Below are positions 44,471-54,857 of a stretch of 64,000 nucleotides of DNA, in pieces. The stretch covers positions 1,736,001 to 1,800,000 of the forward strand of contig NZ_CP145606.1 of assembly GCF_028776105.2 (NCBI RefSeq), in the 5' to 3' direction. A model generated the notes under the pieces. The model was not told the DNA's origin. It searched no databases and saw only the letters and a list, made by a program, of their open reading frames with translations. The stretch comes from Neisseria leonii. Lineage in GTDB: Bacteria > Pseudomonadota > Gammaproteobacteria > Burkholderiales > Neisseriaceae. Position numbers and translations under genes: made by a program. The stretch's first letter is position 1, and each line of letters begins with the position of its first letter.

Positions 44471-46003
44471 ATGAAATATTTGCTTGCTTTGGTCTTAACC
44501 GCCGCGCCGCTCGCGGCCGCTGCCGATACGGTACGGCAGGCCTGTCTGAAAGGCCGTGCCGAAGATCGGATTGCCGTTGATTTAACTGAAGGCCGTTATA
44601 TTGAAGGAAACATCGAATTCAGCCGTCTTGACTTTTCCCGCAGCGGCGTGTCGCTGAGCGCGGTTTCCGACACCGCACCCGAACGCAAATTGTTCGGCGA
44701 CCAAACCAACCCGCAGGATTTTTTACTGTGGTATCCGTACGGCAGCCGCGTTTGGCTGAAATTGAGCGCACCGGACAACCGCCGTATGTGTTACCGGCTC
44801 ACCCTGAAACAGAGTGCGGCGCATTACGATGAAACGGTGCGTGAAAACGCAGTGCCGCAAAGCCCGCGTTTGCAGCAGTTGCAGCGGGAAATTGCCCGGC
44901 AAGGCAGCCGTGCCGAAGAGCGGTTTTGGACGGAAATCCGCCGGCAGGGCGCACCTTTGGTGGAAAAAGCCGATAGCGGGCACAGCCTGCTCACTTTTCT
45001 TTACCGCAACGCCGCGCACAACGTGCGCCTGCTCGGCGGGCCGTCGAATGATCACGAATGGCTGGAGAAACTGCCCGGCAGCAGCGTGTGGTATAAAACA
45101 TTTAAAGTCCGCAACGATTTGCGGCTGAGCTATCGTTTGGCACCCGATATTCCCACGCCATACGGTGCCGATGCTTACCGTCGTCGCCGTGCCCTATTAT
45201 CGGTTTTGATGCCCGACCCGCTCAACCGCCGCCGTTTTGCCGAATTCTCGCTGGTCGATTTGGCTGAGCCGCACGACCAAGCAGCCGCTGCACCGCGAGG
45301 CCGTCTGAAAAATTATGCGTTCCACAGCAAAAAACTCGGCAACTCCCGCCGTATCTGGATTTACCAAACCGACCCGCAAGCTGCCGACCCTGTGGTGCTG
45401 TATTTGTTCGACGGTTGGCAGTATCTCTACGAAACCCGCCTGGTACCGATACTTGACGGCCTGCGGCGCCAAAACAGATTGCCGCCCGTAGCCGTGGTAT
45501 TTATCGATAATGCCGACAGACGCGCCGAATTACCGGCCAATCCCGATTTTGCCGATATGCTCGCCGAAGAGCTGATGCCTTTTGTCGAACAACATACCGC
45601 CATCCGCCACCGGCCACAGCATACCGTTGTTTCAGGCAGCAGCTATGGCGGATTGGCCGCTGCCTATGCTGCCTACCGCAGGCCGGAAACTTTCGGCAAT
45701 GCCATTCCGCTTTCCGGCTCGTTCTGGCACAAAAACAATAACGGACAGAAGCTGGCCGACCAAGTCGCCGCAAAAAAACTTCCGCCCCAACATTGGTTTA
45801 TCGCTGCCGGCAGTTACGAAACCGCACGTACCGGCGAAGATCCCGCTGACGGCATTGCCGCCGGCAGCCGCCGTTTGGCCGATGTGCTGACTGCGCAAGG
45901 GCATGATGCCGTCTATCGGGAATACAGCGGCGGCCACGACTATGCCGTCTGGCAATATGCCTTAACCGACGGCTTGGTTTATTTGTTTGGCAGATCCCGT
46001 TAG
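44471..46003 (+). CDS. Enterochelin-esterase-like hydrolase (Fes/IroD type), exported
   Basis: Alpha/beta hydrolase of 510 residues with a signal peptide (MKYLLALVLTAAPLAAAA). An N-terminal Fes-like domain (SNDHEWLEKLPGSSVWYKTFKV, YRLAPDIP) is followed by an esterase domain with the nucleophile serine in VVSGSSYGGLAAAYAA and the catalytic histidine in YSGGHDYAVWQYAL. Fes enzymes hydrolyse ferric enterobactin to release iron. Most are cytoplasmic, but the signal peptide here means it would act in the periplasm, like IroE. It is encoded 12 bases behind the receptor, so it probably breaks down the siderophore brought in by it. An uptake sequence lies inside near 45298. Confidence 0.88.
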   Translation: MKYLLALVLTAAPLAAAADTVRQACLKGRAEDRIAVDLTEGRYIEGNIEFSRLDFSRSGVSLSAVSDTAPERKLFGDQTNPQDFLLWYPYGSRVWLKLSAPDNRRMCYRLTLKQSAAHYDETVRENAVPQSPRLQQLQREIARQGSRAEERFWTEIRRQGAPLVEKADSGHSLLTFLYRNAAHNVRLLGGPSNDHEWLEKLPGSSVWYKTFKVRNDLRLSYRLAPDIPTPYGADAYRRRRALLSVLMPDPLNRRRFAEFSLVDLAEPHDQAAAAPRGRLKNYAFHSKKLGNSRRIWIYQTDPQAADPVVLYLFDGWQYLYETRLVPILDGLRRQNRLPPVAVVFIDNADRRAELPANPDFADMLAEELMPFVEQHTAIRHRPQHTVVSGSSYGGLAAAYAAYRRPETFGNAIPLSGSFWHKNNNGQKLADQVAAKKLPPQHWFIAAGSYETARTGEDPADGIAAGSRRLADVLTAQGHDAVYREYSGGHDYAVWQYALTDGLVYLFGRSR

Positions 46004-46123
46004 CAAATTGAGCTGTGTGATTTTTGAGCAATACGCAGTTTGGGTTGCCAAACCCAACCAAACCGCAAACTTAACCCAACCCTTGCAGACGGCCTTGTCG
46101 GCTGTTTTCAGCGGTTTGAACAA

Positions 46124-48229
46124 TCAGCCCACTTTATCGCCCGGCTGTGCACCTTCGTGTACGTCGAGCAGGCGCAGTTTGCCGTCTGCACCGGCGGCGG
46201 AGAGAATCATGCCTTCGGACATGCCGAATTTGGCCATTTTGCGCGGGGCGAAGTTGGCGACGGCGATGACCATGCGGCCGTTGAGCGCGGCGGGGTCGGG
46301 ATAGCTGGCGGCGATGCCGGAGAAAATCACGCGCTGTTCAAAGCCGAAATCGAGGTCGAATTTCAGCAGTTTGGTGCTGCCCTCGACCGCTTCGCAGTTG
46401 AGTACTTTGGCCACGCGCATATCGATTTTCATAAAGTCGTCGAAACTTGCCTGTTCGGCTACGGGGGCGTAGGCCGGAGTTTCGGCGGAGGCGGTTTCGG
46501 CTGGGGTCGTACCACCGGCAGGCTGCGCACTCTGAATGCTTTGTTTGTTGGCTTCGATTAAGTTGTCCACTTGTTTTTGCTCCACGCGCTGCATTAAATG
46601 TCGGTATGGGTTGATGGTATGGTTTTCAGGCAGGGGTTCGCGGGTGTTTGTCCAGGTAATCGCGTCTAAATTCAGGAATTTGGCGGCGTTTTGCGCGGTT
46701 TGCGGCAAGACGGGCGCGAGGTAGGCGGTGAGCATGGCAAAAGCATTAATCAGCTCGCTGCATACTTCGTGCAGCCTGTCGTCCTGCCCTTCCTGTTTGG
46801 CCAGTTCCCACGGTTTGTTGGCATCGACATATTCGTTTACTGTGTCGGCCAGTGCCATGATTTCGCGCAGGGCGCGGGCGTATTCGCGGTTTTCGTAATC
46901 TTCGGCAATGTGTTCTGATTTTTCGGCCAGCTGTTTCAATAACGGGCTGCCTGAAACGTCTTTCAGACGGCCGTCAAAGCGTTTGTGGATAAAGCCGGCG
47001 GCACGGGCGGCGATGTTGACGTATTTGCCGACCAGATCGCTGTTTACGCGGGCGATGAAGTCGTTCAGGTTCAAATCGATGTCTTCGATTTTGCTGTTGA
47101 GCTTGGCGGCGATGTAGTAGCGCATCCATTCGGGGTTCAGACCCTGTTCCAGATACGAGCGGGCGGTGATGAAGGTGCCGCGCGATTTGGACATTTTTTG
47201 GCCGTCAACCGTTAAGAAGCCGTGGGCGAATACGCCTGTCGGCGCGCGGTGGCCGCTGAACTTCAGCATGGCCGGCCAAAAGAGCGCGTGAAAATAGAGA
47301 ATGTCTTTACCGATAAAGTGGTACATCTCGGTTTGGCTGCCGGCTTTGAAAAACTCGTCGAAATCCACGCCGATGCGGTCGCACAGGTTTTTAAACGAAG
47401 CCATGTAGCCGACGGGCGCATCCAGCCACACATAGAAATATTTGCCCGGCGCGTCGGGGATTTCAAAGCCGAAATAAGGCGCGTCGCGCGAAATGTCCCA
47501 GTCGGATAAGCCGCCTTCGCCGTTGCCGTCAGGGTGCAGCCATTCGTTCATTTTGTTCAGGGCTTCGGGTTGCAGGTGCGGCCGGATGCGGCCGTCTGAA
47601 AGCGTGGTGCTGCCCGCTGTCCATTCTTTCAGATAGTCGGCGCATTCGCCCAGTTTGAAGAAAAAGTGTTCCGATTCGCGCAGTTCGGGCTTGGCACCGG
47701 AAACGGCGGAATAGGGGTTAATCAGTTCGGTGGGCGAGTAGGTGGTGCCGCAGCTTTCGCAGTTGTCGCCGTATTGGTCTTTGGCACGGCATTTGGGGCA
47801 TTCGCCTTTGACAAAGCGGTCGGGCAGGAACATCTGTTTTTCGGGGTCGTACAGCTGGGCTATGGTGCGGCTTTCGATTTTGCCGTCTGCTTTGAGTGCG
47901 AGGTAAATCTGTTCCGACAGTTGGCGGTTTTCGGGGGAGTGGGTGGAGTAGTAGTTGTCGTAGCCGATGAGAAAGCCGGTAAAGTCGGCCAAGTGTTCGG
48001 CATGGGTTTTTTCAATTAGGGCTTCGGGCGTGATGCCCTGTTTTTGCGCGGCGAGCATGACGGGTGTGCCGTGCGTGTCGTCGGCGCAGCAGTAGTGGCA
48101 TTCGTGGCCGCGCAGTTTTTGGAAGCGTACCCAGATATCGGTTTGGATATGTTCGACCATATGGCCGAGATGGATACTGCCGTTGGCATAGGGCAGGGCG
48201 GAGGTAACGAGAATTTTGCGTGGGGTCAT
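46124..48229 (-). CDS. metG: Methionyl-tRNA synthetase
   Basis: Charges tRNA-Met with methionine. The 701-residue protein has the class I signatures HLGH (in [12 protein letters not shown]) and KMSKS (in [11 protein letters not shown]), a zinc knuckle ([19 protein letters not shown]) near residue 145, and the C-terminal Arc1p/EMAP-like tRNA-binding domain ([19 protein letters not shown] ... GGVLPGDKVG-type end) used for dimerisation. Start and length are normal. Its upstream region is filled by a long repeat cluster. Confidence 0.97.
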   Translation of the reverse strand: MTPRKILVTSALPYANGSIHLGHMVEHIQTDIWVRFQKLRGHECHYCCADDTHGTPVMLAAQKQGITPEALIEKTHAEHLADFTGFLIGYDNYYSTHSPENRQLSEQIYLALKADGKIESRTIAQLYDPEKQMFLPDRFVKGECPKCRAKDQYGDNCESCGTTYSPTELINPYSAVSGAKPELRESEHFFFKLGECADYLKEWTAGSTTLSDGRIRPHLQPEALNKMNEWLHPDGNGEGGLSDWDISRDAPYFGFEIPDAPGKYFYVWLDAPVGYMASFKNLCDRIGVDFDEFFKAGSQTEMYHFIGKDILYFHALFWPAMLKFSGHRAPTGVFAHGFLTVDGQKMSKSRGTFITARSYLEQGLNPEWMRYYIAAKLNSKIEDIDLNLNDFIARVNSDLVGKYVNIAARAAGFIHKRFDGRLKDVSGSPLLKQLAEKSEHIAEDYENREYARALREIMALADTVNEYVDANKPWELAKQEGQDDRLHEVCSELINAFAMLTAYLAPVLPQTAQNAAKFLNLDAITWTNTREPLPENHTINPYRHLMQRVEQKQVDNLIEANKQSIQSAQPAGGTTPAETASAETPAYAPVAEQASFDDFMKIDMRVAKVLNCEAVEGSTKLLKFDLDFGFEQRVIFSGIAASYPDPAALNGRMVIAVANFAPRKMAKFGMSEGMILSAAGADGKLRLLDVHEGAQPGDKVG

Positions 48230-48286
48230 GATGGCTCGGAACAGACGGAAAGAAAACGCAATTATAGCGCAAAGCCGCGCACAAAG

Positions 48287-48540
48287 GCCGTCTGAAAACG
48301 AGCGCAGCGAGTTTCTGCGAAGCTAAAACGGGCGCAGCGAGTTTCTGCGAAGCTAAAACGGGCGCAGCGGGTTTCTGCGAAGCTAAAACGGGCGCAGCGG
48401 GTTTCTGCGAAGCTAAAACGGGTAAAGCGGGTTTCTGCGAAGCTAAAACGGGTAAAGCGGGTTCTGCGGAGCGGAAACGGAGTGCGGTACGGTTTCTGTG
48501 CGGCAAAACGGACGGAATGGTTTCAGCGGAACGGAGACAC
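48287..48540 (+). repeat. Largest repeat cluster: uptake sequence plus six 30-base tandem units and degenerate units
   Basis: After AGGCCGTCTGAAAACG, six 30-base units follow exactly in register (48301-48330, 48331-48360 and so on to 48480), each with TTTCTGCGAAGCTAAAAC and a GCGCAGCG or GTAAAGCG lead; the sixth is altered. Two more degenerate units follow. Perfect spacing and near identity show recent tandem expansion. The whole gap 48230-48607 between waaA and metG contains nothing else I can call. Confidence 0.9.
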
Positions 48541-48607
48541 AGCCCAACCCACACGGCTTGTCCGGCAGGAATCGGCCAAGTGGGTTTTGCAAACGGAATA
48601 CAGCCGT

Positions 48608-49882
48608 TCAGACGGCCTGCCGTATGGCGGCCAGATGGGCGGCGACGGCTTCGGCGGTGCGGCGGCTGGCACCTTGGTGCTGCCGTATCCAGCCTGCCGC
48701 ACGGTCGGCCATGTCCTGCCGTGCGGCCGCGTCGCAGAGCAGGCGTTCGGTTTGCGCGCGCCATCCGGCGGCATCGGCTACCTGTATGGCGGCACCGGCA
48801 TTCAGGGCCGCGGCGCAGGCAGCGGCAAAGTTATAGGTGGACGGGCCGAAGAGAGTCGGCACACCGGCGGCAATCGGTTCGATGATGTTCTGGCAGCCGC
48901 TGTCCACCAGGCTGCCGCCGACAAAGGCGACATCGGCCGCCGCATAATAGGCCGCCAATTCGCCCATACTGTCGCCGATCCAGACTTGGGTGTCGGCCGC
49001 TATGGGTGTGCCGCTGCTACGCTTTTGGACGCGGAATCCCAATCTGCGCGCGGTTTCATACGCAGCACCGAAGCGTTCGGGGTGGCGCGGTACGATGACC
49101 AGCAGCGCGTTTCCCCGATAGTCCCGCCAGGCATGCAGCAGTTTTTCCGCTTCGTCTCCGCCCTGATGGTGGCGCGTACTGCCGCATACGACGGTCGGGC
49201 GCGTGCCGGTCAGGCGGCGGAACAGGGCGGCGGCCTGCTGCTGTTGCGCAGTCGGTTCGACATCGTATTTGGTGTTGCCGAACACTTCGATGCGGCGCGC
49301 GCCCAGTTTTGCCAAGCGGCGGGCATCGTCGGTGCTTTGGGCGAAACAGCCGCTCAGCCCGGCCAGTGCGGGGGCGACCAGTCCGCGGATTTTTTGGTAG
49401 CCGCGCAGGGATTTTTCCGACAGCCGCGCATTGGCCAGAAACAGCGGCACACCGTTTTTGTGGCAGGCGTGCATCAGGTTCGGCCAGATTTCGGTTTCCA
49501 TCAGAATGCCTGCCAGCGGGCGGTGTTCGCGCAGAAACTGTGCGGCATATTCGGGCTTGTCGTAAGGCAGATAGCGGCATTGCGCATCGGGAAACAGGGC
49601 TTGGGCGGTGGCGCGGCCGGTGGGGGTCATTTGTGTTACCAGCAGCGGCGTGTCGGGAAAACGGCGGCGCAGTTCGGCGGCCAAGGGTTGGGCGGCACGG
49701 GTTTCGCCCACGGAAACGGCGTGTATCCACAGCACGCCCGTGCGCGCATCGGGCAGCGGTCTGCCGAAGCGTTCGTCCCAGTGGGCGGCATAGGCGGCAT
49801 CGGTTTTGGCGCGGCGGTTCAGGTAATATTTTGCTGCGGCCGGTGCCATCGTCCACAGTGCGCGGTAAACGGTTTGCCACAT
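48608..49882 (-). CDS. waaA: 3-deoxy-D-manno-octulosonic-acid transferase (Kdo transferase)
   Basis: Adds Kdo to lipid A precursor in lipooligosaccharide synthesis at the inner membrane. The 424-residue protein has the short N-terminal membrane anchor region, the catalytic glutamate region ASVGETRAAQPLAAELR, PYDKPEYAAQFLREHRP, METEIWPNLMHAC (LxETExWPN motif) and the C-terminal segment VGGSLVDSGCQNIIEPIAAGVPTLFGP typical of the GT30 family. It is bordered on both sides by repeat clusters. Confidence 0.95.
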   Translation of the reverse strand: MWQTVYRALWTMAPAAAKYYLNRRAKTDAAYAAHWDERFGRPLPDARTGVLWIHAVSVGETRAAQPLAAELRRRFPDTPLLVTQMTPTGRATAQALFPDAQCRYLPYDKPEYAAQFLREHRPLAGILMETEIWPNLMHACHKNGVPLFLANARLSEKSLRGYQKIRGLVAPALAGLSGCFAQSTDDARRLAKLGARRIEVFGNTKYDVEPTAQQQQAAALFRRLTGTRPTVVCGSTRHHQGGDEAEKLLHAWRDYRGNALLVIVPRHPERFGAAYETARRLGFRVQKRSSGTPIAADTQVWIGDSMGELAAYYAAADVAFVGGSLVDSGCQNIIEPIAAGVPTLFGPSTYNFAAACAAALNAGAAIQVADAAGWRAQTERLLCDAAARQDMADRAAGWIRQHQGASRRTAEAVAAHLAAIRQAV

Positions 49883-50318
49883 GATTGGGAGTCCTTTAAC
49901 GGCGGCGGTGCAAAAGGCCGTCTGAAAACGGCGCGGTGCGCCGTTTCTGCACAGCTAAAACGAACGAAGCAGGTTTTTGTGAAGCTAAAAGTGTTTCTGC
50001 ACAGCCGAAACAATACCGGATTTTCAGACGGCCTGTGTGCTGTCTGCCGATACGGACGGCTCCGGCAGCACTTGTCGGGCAAGGCCGTCTGAAAACGGCA
50101 GGAGCGGGAAAACGGATGGGTTTCGGTACAGAAGCCAATGTTCCCGTTTCAGTGGCGCAAACCCGCATTTTGAATGGTTTTTGGCCACGCGGGAATCCGC
50201 TTGGATGATTTGCAACTGTGCAGACAGGCCGTTATTTTTCCGCTTTGCCTGATTCTATGCAGAAACAGTTCTGGGTTGCGCTGAAACGGCGCGGTGCACC
50301 GTTTCAGGCGGCCTGTGG
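49883..50318. repeat. Intergenic region with repeat cluster and degenerate units
   Basis: This 436-base gap holds a repeat cluster at 49914-50035 (AGGCCGTCTGAAAACGGCG, hairpin, units TTTCTGCACAGCTAAAACG, TTTTTGTGAAGCTAAAA, TTTCTGCACAGCCGAAAC, and a closing reversed uptake sequence), another uptake sequence at about 50082-50093, and a worn copy near 50262-50315 ending in TTTCAGGCGGCCT, where the uptake core has a mismatch. No gene is seen. Confidence 0.75.
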
Positions 50319-51523
<1,205 letters not shown>

Positions 51524-51666
51524 ATGACACCTCATTGGCGGATTGGCGACGGCGGCAGTATGGCACAGGCACACGGCAATTGAAAACCTTTATCATCCGA
51601 TAGTGGGCAAAGCCGCCAAATTTGCGTATTATATCGGCAATCATCATCTTGCGGTAGGAAAGTGCC

Positions 51667-52095
51667 ATGAACAGTAATATTGCCCAATTGAAAGACAGCG
51701 GTTTGAAAGTAACCGGCCCGCGCCTGAAAATTCTGGATTTGTTCGAATCGCGCCCGGGCGAACATATGAGTGCGGAAGATGTCTACCGCATTTTGCTTGA
51801 TGAAGGTGTAGAAATCGGCGTGGCCACCATTTACCGCGTGCTGACCCAGTTCGAGCAGGCGGGCATTCTGCTGCGCCACCATTTCGAAACCGGCAAGGCG
51901 GTGTACGAACTCAATCAGGGCGGCCACCACGACCATCTTGTCTGTGTCAAATGCAGCCATGTCACCGAGTTCCACAACGAAGAAATCGAGGCTTTGCAGG
52001 AAAAAATCGCCGAAGAAAACGGCTACCGCATCGTCGATCATGCGTTGTATATGTACGGTGTGTGCAGCAACTGCCGTAAAAAGGAAAAACGCTGA
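51667..52095 (+). CDS. fur: Ferric uptake regulator Fur
   Basis: Iron-sensing repressor of 142 residues. It has an N-terminal winged helix (LKVTGPRLKILDLFESRPGEHMSAEDVYRIL, GVATIYRVLTQFEQAG) and a C-terminal metal-binding dimer domain (NQGGHHDHLVCVKCSHVTEF, HALYMYGVCSNC). It would control the TonB receptors, the efe genes and probably others in this window. It is divergent from bamE and followed by aat after a tight uptake-sequence hairpin. Confidence 0.97.
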   Translation: MNSNIAQLKDSGLKVTGPRLKILDLFESRPGEHMSAEDVYRILLDEGVEIGVATIYRVLTQFEQAGILLRHHFETGKAVYELNQGGHHDHLVCVKCSHVTEFHNEEIEALQEKIAEENGYRIVDHALYMYGVCSNCRKKEKR

Positions 52096-52102
52096 TGGAT
52101 GT

Positions 52103-52131
52103 TTTCAGACGGCCTCGAAGGCCGTCTGAAA
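52103..52131. terminator. Tight uptake-sequence hairpin between fur and aat
   Basis: TTTTCAGACGGCCT and AGGCCGTCTGAAA are only a few bases apart, starting eight bases after the fur stop codon. There is no T-run. Confidence 0.6.
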
Positions 52132-52149
52132 GCGTTTTCCCGCCGCACG

Positions 52150-52872
52150 ATGATTCCCTTTCTGCCTGAGGGCGACTACCGCTTTCCCGACCCCGCCCGC
52201 GCCTTGGCCGAACATGACGGCCTGGTCGGCGTGAGTGCCGATTTGGATTCCGGCCGCCTGCTTTCGGCCTACCGTGCGGGCATTTTTCCGTGGTATGCCG
52301 ACGGACACTTTTTCTATTGGTTTGCCACCGCGCCGCGCGCCGTCATTTTCCCCGACCGGCTGCACATCGGCCGTTCTCTGGCCAAAACCCTGCGCAACCG
52401 TTCCTACCGCATCACGGTGAATTTGGATTTTTCTGCCGTGATTGCCGCCTGTGCCGCCGCGCCGCGTCCCGGTCAGGACGGCACTTGGATCGCACCCGAA
52501 TTTCAGACGGCCTATACGCATCTGCACCAAATCGGCCATGCCCATTCTTTCGAGTGCCGCTATCCCGACGGTGCGGGCGGCGAATATCTGGCGGGCGGCT
52601 TCTACGGCGTGCAGATCGGCCGCGTGTTTTACGGCGAATCCATGTTTGCCGCCGCGCCCGATGCGTCGAAAACCGCTTTTGCCTGCGCCGTGCCGTATTT
52701 GGCGCGCTGCGGCATCGCGTTGATTGACTGCCAGCAGGATACACCGCATATGCGCCGCTTCGGCGCGCAGGCCATACCGTTTGCCGAATTTCAGGCGGCC
52801 TTGCGCCGCGAAAACGCCCGCCCGCCGGTATCCCCGATCGGCCGCGGTACCATTGCGCAAAACGGCTGTTGA
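52150..52872 (+). CDS. aat: Leucyl/phenylalanyl-tRNA--protein transferase
   Basis: Adds Leu or Phe from charged tRNA to proteins with N-terminal Arg or Lys, marking them for ClpAP (N-end rule). The 240-residue protein has the family start [18 protein letters not shown], then [26 protein letters not shown] and [17 protein letters not shown], which are typical. The ATG at 52150 was chosen because the longer frame reads through the uptake-sequence hairpin. An uptake sequence lies inside near 52503. Confidence 0.95.
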   Translation: MIPFLPEGDYRFPDPARALAEHDGLVGVSADLDSGRLLSAYRAGIFPWYADGHFFYWFATAPRAVIFPDRLHIGRSLAKTLRNRSYRITVNLDFSAVIAACAAAPRPGQDGTWIAPEFQTAYTHLHQIGHAHSFECRYPDGAGGEYLAGGFYGVQIGRVFYGESMFAAAPDASKTAFACAVPYLARCGIALIDCQQDTPHMRRFGAQAIPFAEFQAALRRENARPPVSPIGRGTIAQNGC

Positions 52873-52979
52873 ACGCCTGCCACGTCCGTACCGTTTCGGG
52901 TTAAAATATACGCCGTTACCCGTCAGGCCGTCTGAAAACAGACAGGCCGTTTCCCCCTTTTTCTTTCAGGAACCGCATT

Positions 52980-53801
52980 ATGTCATTGCAGAACACCATC
53001 GAAACCGCGTTTGAAAACCGCACCGACATTAACCCCGCCAACGTTGCCCCCGAAGTCAGGGAGGCCGTTTTGGAAACCCTGCGCCGTCTGGACGACGGCA
53101 GCCTGCGCGTGGCAGAGCGCGAAAGTACCGGCAAATGGAAAGTCAACGAATGGGCGAAAAAAGCCGTGCTGCTTTCGTTCCGCATTCAGGACAATGTCTT
53201 GCTGGACGACGGTGTCAACCGCTATTTCGACAAAGTGCCGACCAAATTCGCCGGCTGGCAGGCGGCCGATTTTCAGGCTGCCGGTTTCCGTGCCGTACCC
53301 GGCGCGCTGGTGCGCCACGGCAGTTTTATCGGTAAAAACGCCGTATTGATGCCGTCTTATGTCAATATCGGTGCGTATGTGGGCGAAGGGGCGATGATCG
53401 ATACTTGGGCGACGGTCGGCTCGTGCGCCCAAATCGGCAAAAATGTCCACTTGTCCGGCGGTGCCGGTATCGGCGGCGTGTTGGAGCCTTTGCAGGCCGC
53501 ACCCACCATTATCGAAGACAACTGCTTTATCGGTGTGCGTTCGGAAATCGTCGAAGGCGTGATTGTGGAAGAAGGCAGCGTGATTTCCATGGGCGTGTAC
53601 ATCGGCCAGTCTACCAAAATCTATGACCGCGAAACCGGCGAAATCCACTACGGCCGCGTACCGGCAGGCTCGGTGGTGGTGTCGGGCAGCCTGCCTGCCC
53701 AAGACGGCAGCCACAGCCTCTATTGCGCGGTTATCGTGAAAAAAGTTGATGCGCAAACCCGTGCCAAAACCAGCGTAAACGACCTGCTGCGCGGCGTATA
53801 A
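52980..53801 (+). CDS. dapD: Tetrahydrodipicolinate N-succinyltransferase
   Basis: Succinylates tetrahydrodipicolinate in the succinylase branch of lysine and diaminopimelate synthesis. The 273-residue protein has an N-terminal helical domain and a left-handed beta-helix of hexapeptide repeats ([37 protein letters not shown] and onward). Length and end ([11 protein letters not shown]) are typical. It is in the block that contains dapB. It ends at a strong terminator at 53821. Confidence 0.97.
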   Translation: MSLQNTIETAFENRTDINPANVAPEVREAVLETLRRLDDGSLRVAERESTGKWKVNEWAKKAVLLSFRIQDNVLLDDGVNRYFDKVPTKFAGWQAADFQAAGFRAVPGALVRHGSFIGKNAVLMPSYVNIGAYVGEGAMIDTWATVGSCAQIGKNVHLSGGAGIGGVLEPLQAAPTIIEDNCFIGVRSEIVEGVIVEEGSVISMGVYIGQSTKIYDRETGEIHYGRVPAGSVVVSGSLPAQDGSHSLYCAVIVKKVDAQTRAKTSVNDLLRGV

Positions 53802-53820
53802 GCCGGCGGGCAGAGCAGAA

Positions 53821-53851
53821 ATACCCCGTATGCGGATACGGGGTATTTTTT
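53821..53851 (+). terminator. Rho-independent terminator behind dapD
   Basis: ATACCCCGTAT, four-base loop, ATACGGGGTAT and a T-run. Confidence 0.93.
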
Positions 53852-53929
53852 ATCGGCAGTATTCCGGCTTAGGGTGTTTGGCGCACAGAAGATGCCGTGA
53901 AGTTTGATGAACGGCCTCCGAGCCTGCCA

Positions 53930-54130
53930 ACAGGCCGTCTGAAAACGGCGCGGTGCGCCGTTTCTGCGGAGCTAAAATGCAGTTTCTGCGTAGCTAAAAT
54001 AAACAAAATTCCTTTTGTCGGATGCAAGTATCCGACCTACATTAAGTGCACAGCACGATTTCTGCGCAGCTAAAACGGACGCTGTCCGTTTCGCGGAAAG
54101 CGGGCGCAGAGGGTTTGTGTACGGCTGAAA
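53930..54130 (+). repeat. Composite repeat on the left of phhB
   Basis: In order: AGGCCGTCTGAAAACGGCG with a GC hairpin, two units (TTTCTGCGGAGCTAAAATG, TTTCTGCGTAGCTAAAAT), the 52-base GTCGGAT palindrome repeat (53997-54048), then two degenerate units (TTTCTGCGCAGCTAAAACG). The mirror image follows phhB on the other side. The rest of 53802-54224 contains the dapD terminator and no gene. Confidence 0.85.
53997..54048 (+). repeat. 52-base GTCGGAT palindrome repeat, left copy
   Basis: Contains GTCGGAT-gcaagt-ATCCGAC and ends CCTACATTAAGTG. It matches the inverted copy at 54679-54730 at 50 of 52 positions. Confidence 0.9.
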
Positions 54131-54209
54131 AGTGCATAGTAAAGTGCCGTACGGTAAAAACCCGCCGTCGGCGGGTTTCGCGGAACGAAAAACAAATCCT
54201 GCGGGTTGC

Positions 54210-54219
54210 GGGGGGGGGG
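54210..54219. repeat. Run of ten G
   Basis: A ten-base G tract six bases past the phhB stop codon (phhB reads from the other strand). Such tracts vary in length by slippage, but this one is outside any gene I recognise. Confidence 0.75.
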
Positions 54220-54224
54220 AACGG

Positions 54225-54572
54225 TCAGGCCGGTGTTTCGGCCAGCGTATCGGTTTTGGCGGCCATGATAAAGTCGTTTCGGTGCAGGCCGCCGATGCTG
54301 TGCGACCACCAGGTTACGGTTACTTTGCCCCATTCGGTGAAAATGCCGGGGTGGTGGCCCGCTTCTTCGGCCAAGTCGGCCAAGCGGTTGCTGAACGCCA
54401 TGGCCTGTTTGAAGTTTTTAAAACGGAATTCGCGTTTCAACTGCAACACGCCGTCGATGACGACCGGCTGCCAGTCGGGAATTTCCCGAATCAGGACGGC
54501 CAGTTCTTCATCGCTGACTTTGGGCGCGTCGGCGCGGCAGGCTTCGCATGTTTGTTGGGATAATCCGCTCAT
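54225..54572 (-). CDS. phhB: Pterin-4a-carbinolamine dehydratase
   Basis: Recycles the tetrahydrobiopterin-type cofactor used by phenylalanine hydroxylase. The 115-residue protein has the family motif [31 protein letters not shown] (the catalytic histidines HH and H), normal length, and an N-terminal cysteine-containing tail. phhA lies 273 bases upstream on the same strand. The gene is set between large inverted repeats (53930-54130 and 54655-54857), unlike most other genes here. Confidence 0.94.
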   Translation of the reverse strand: MSGLSQQTCEACRADAPKVSDEELAVLIREIPDWQPVVIDGVLQLKREFRFKNFKQAMAFSNRLADLAEEAGHHPGIFTEWGKVTVTWWSHSIGGLHRNDFIMAAKTDTLAETPA

Positions 54573-54654
54573 AGTTTGTCTCCTTTGTGTGGTGGAATGT
54601 GGAAAATGTCGGGCCGGATGGGTTTGGGTTGCGCAGTCAAGCCGCTTGGCCCGT

Positions 54655-54857
54655 TTCTGCTTCGCAGAAGTAGCTTTACACTTAATGTAGGTCGGATACT
54701 TGTATCCGACAAAAGGGATTTTGTTTATTTCAGCTGCGCAGAAACTGCGTTTTAGCTCCGCAGAAACCCGTTTTGCCTGTTTTAGCTTCGCAGAAACTCA
54801 CTTCGCTCGTTTTAGCTTCGCATAAACGGCGCATCGCGCCGTTTTCAGACGGCCTGT
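54655..54857 (-). repeat. Composite repeat on the right of phhB (mirror of the left one)
   Basis: From right to left: reversed uptake sequence, GC hairpin, units GTTTCTGCGAAGCTAAAACG (several, some altered), then the 52-base GTCGGAT repeat at 54679-54730. It separates phhB from phhA and makes the left and right flanks of phhB an inverted pair. Confidence 0.85.
54679..54730 (-). repeat. 52-base GTCGGAT palindrome repeat, right copy
   Basis: Reverse complement of 53997-54048 with two differences; contains GTCGGAT-acttgt-ATCCGAC. Confidence 0.9.

Noticed and set aside
48301-48480. Tandem repeat array as a CRISPR array
   Set aside because: The 30-base units are contiguous and nearly identical; there are no unique spacers and no cas genes in the window.
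48012-48764. Reading frame with repeated PVLASQKPA residues
   Set aside because: It is the translation of the 30-base intergenic repeat array plus the antisense of metG; it has no ribosome site or family.
54210-54219. Run of ten G as a phase-variation switch
   Set aside because: It lies past the stop codon of phhB and outside any promoter I can place, between two converging genes. Slippage would not alter a reading frame.
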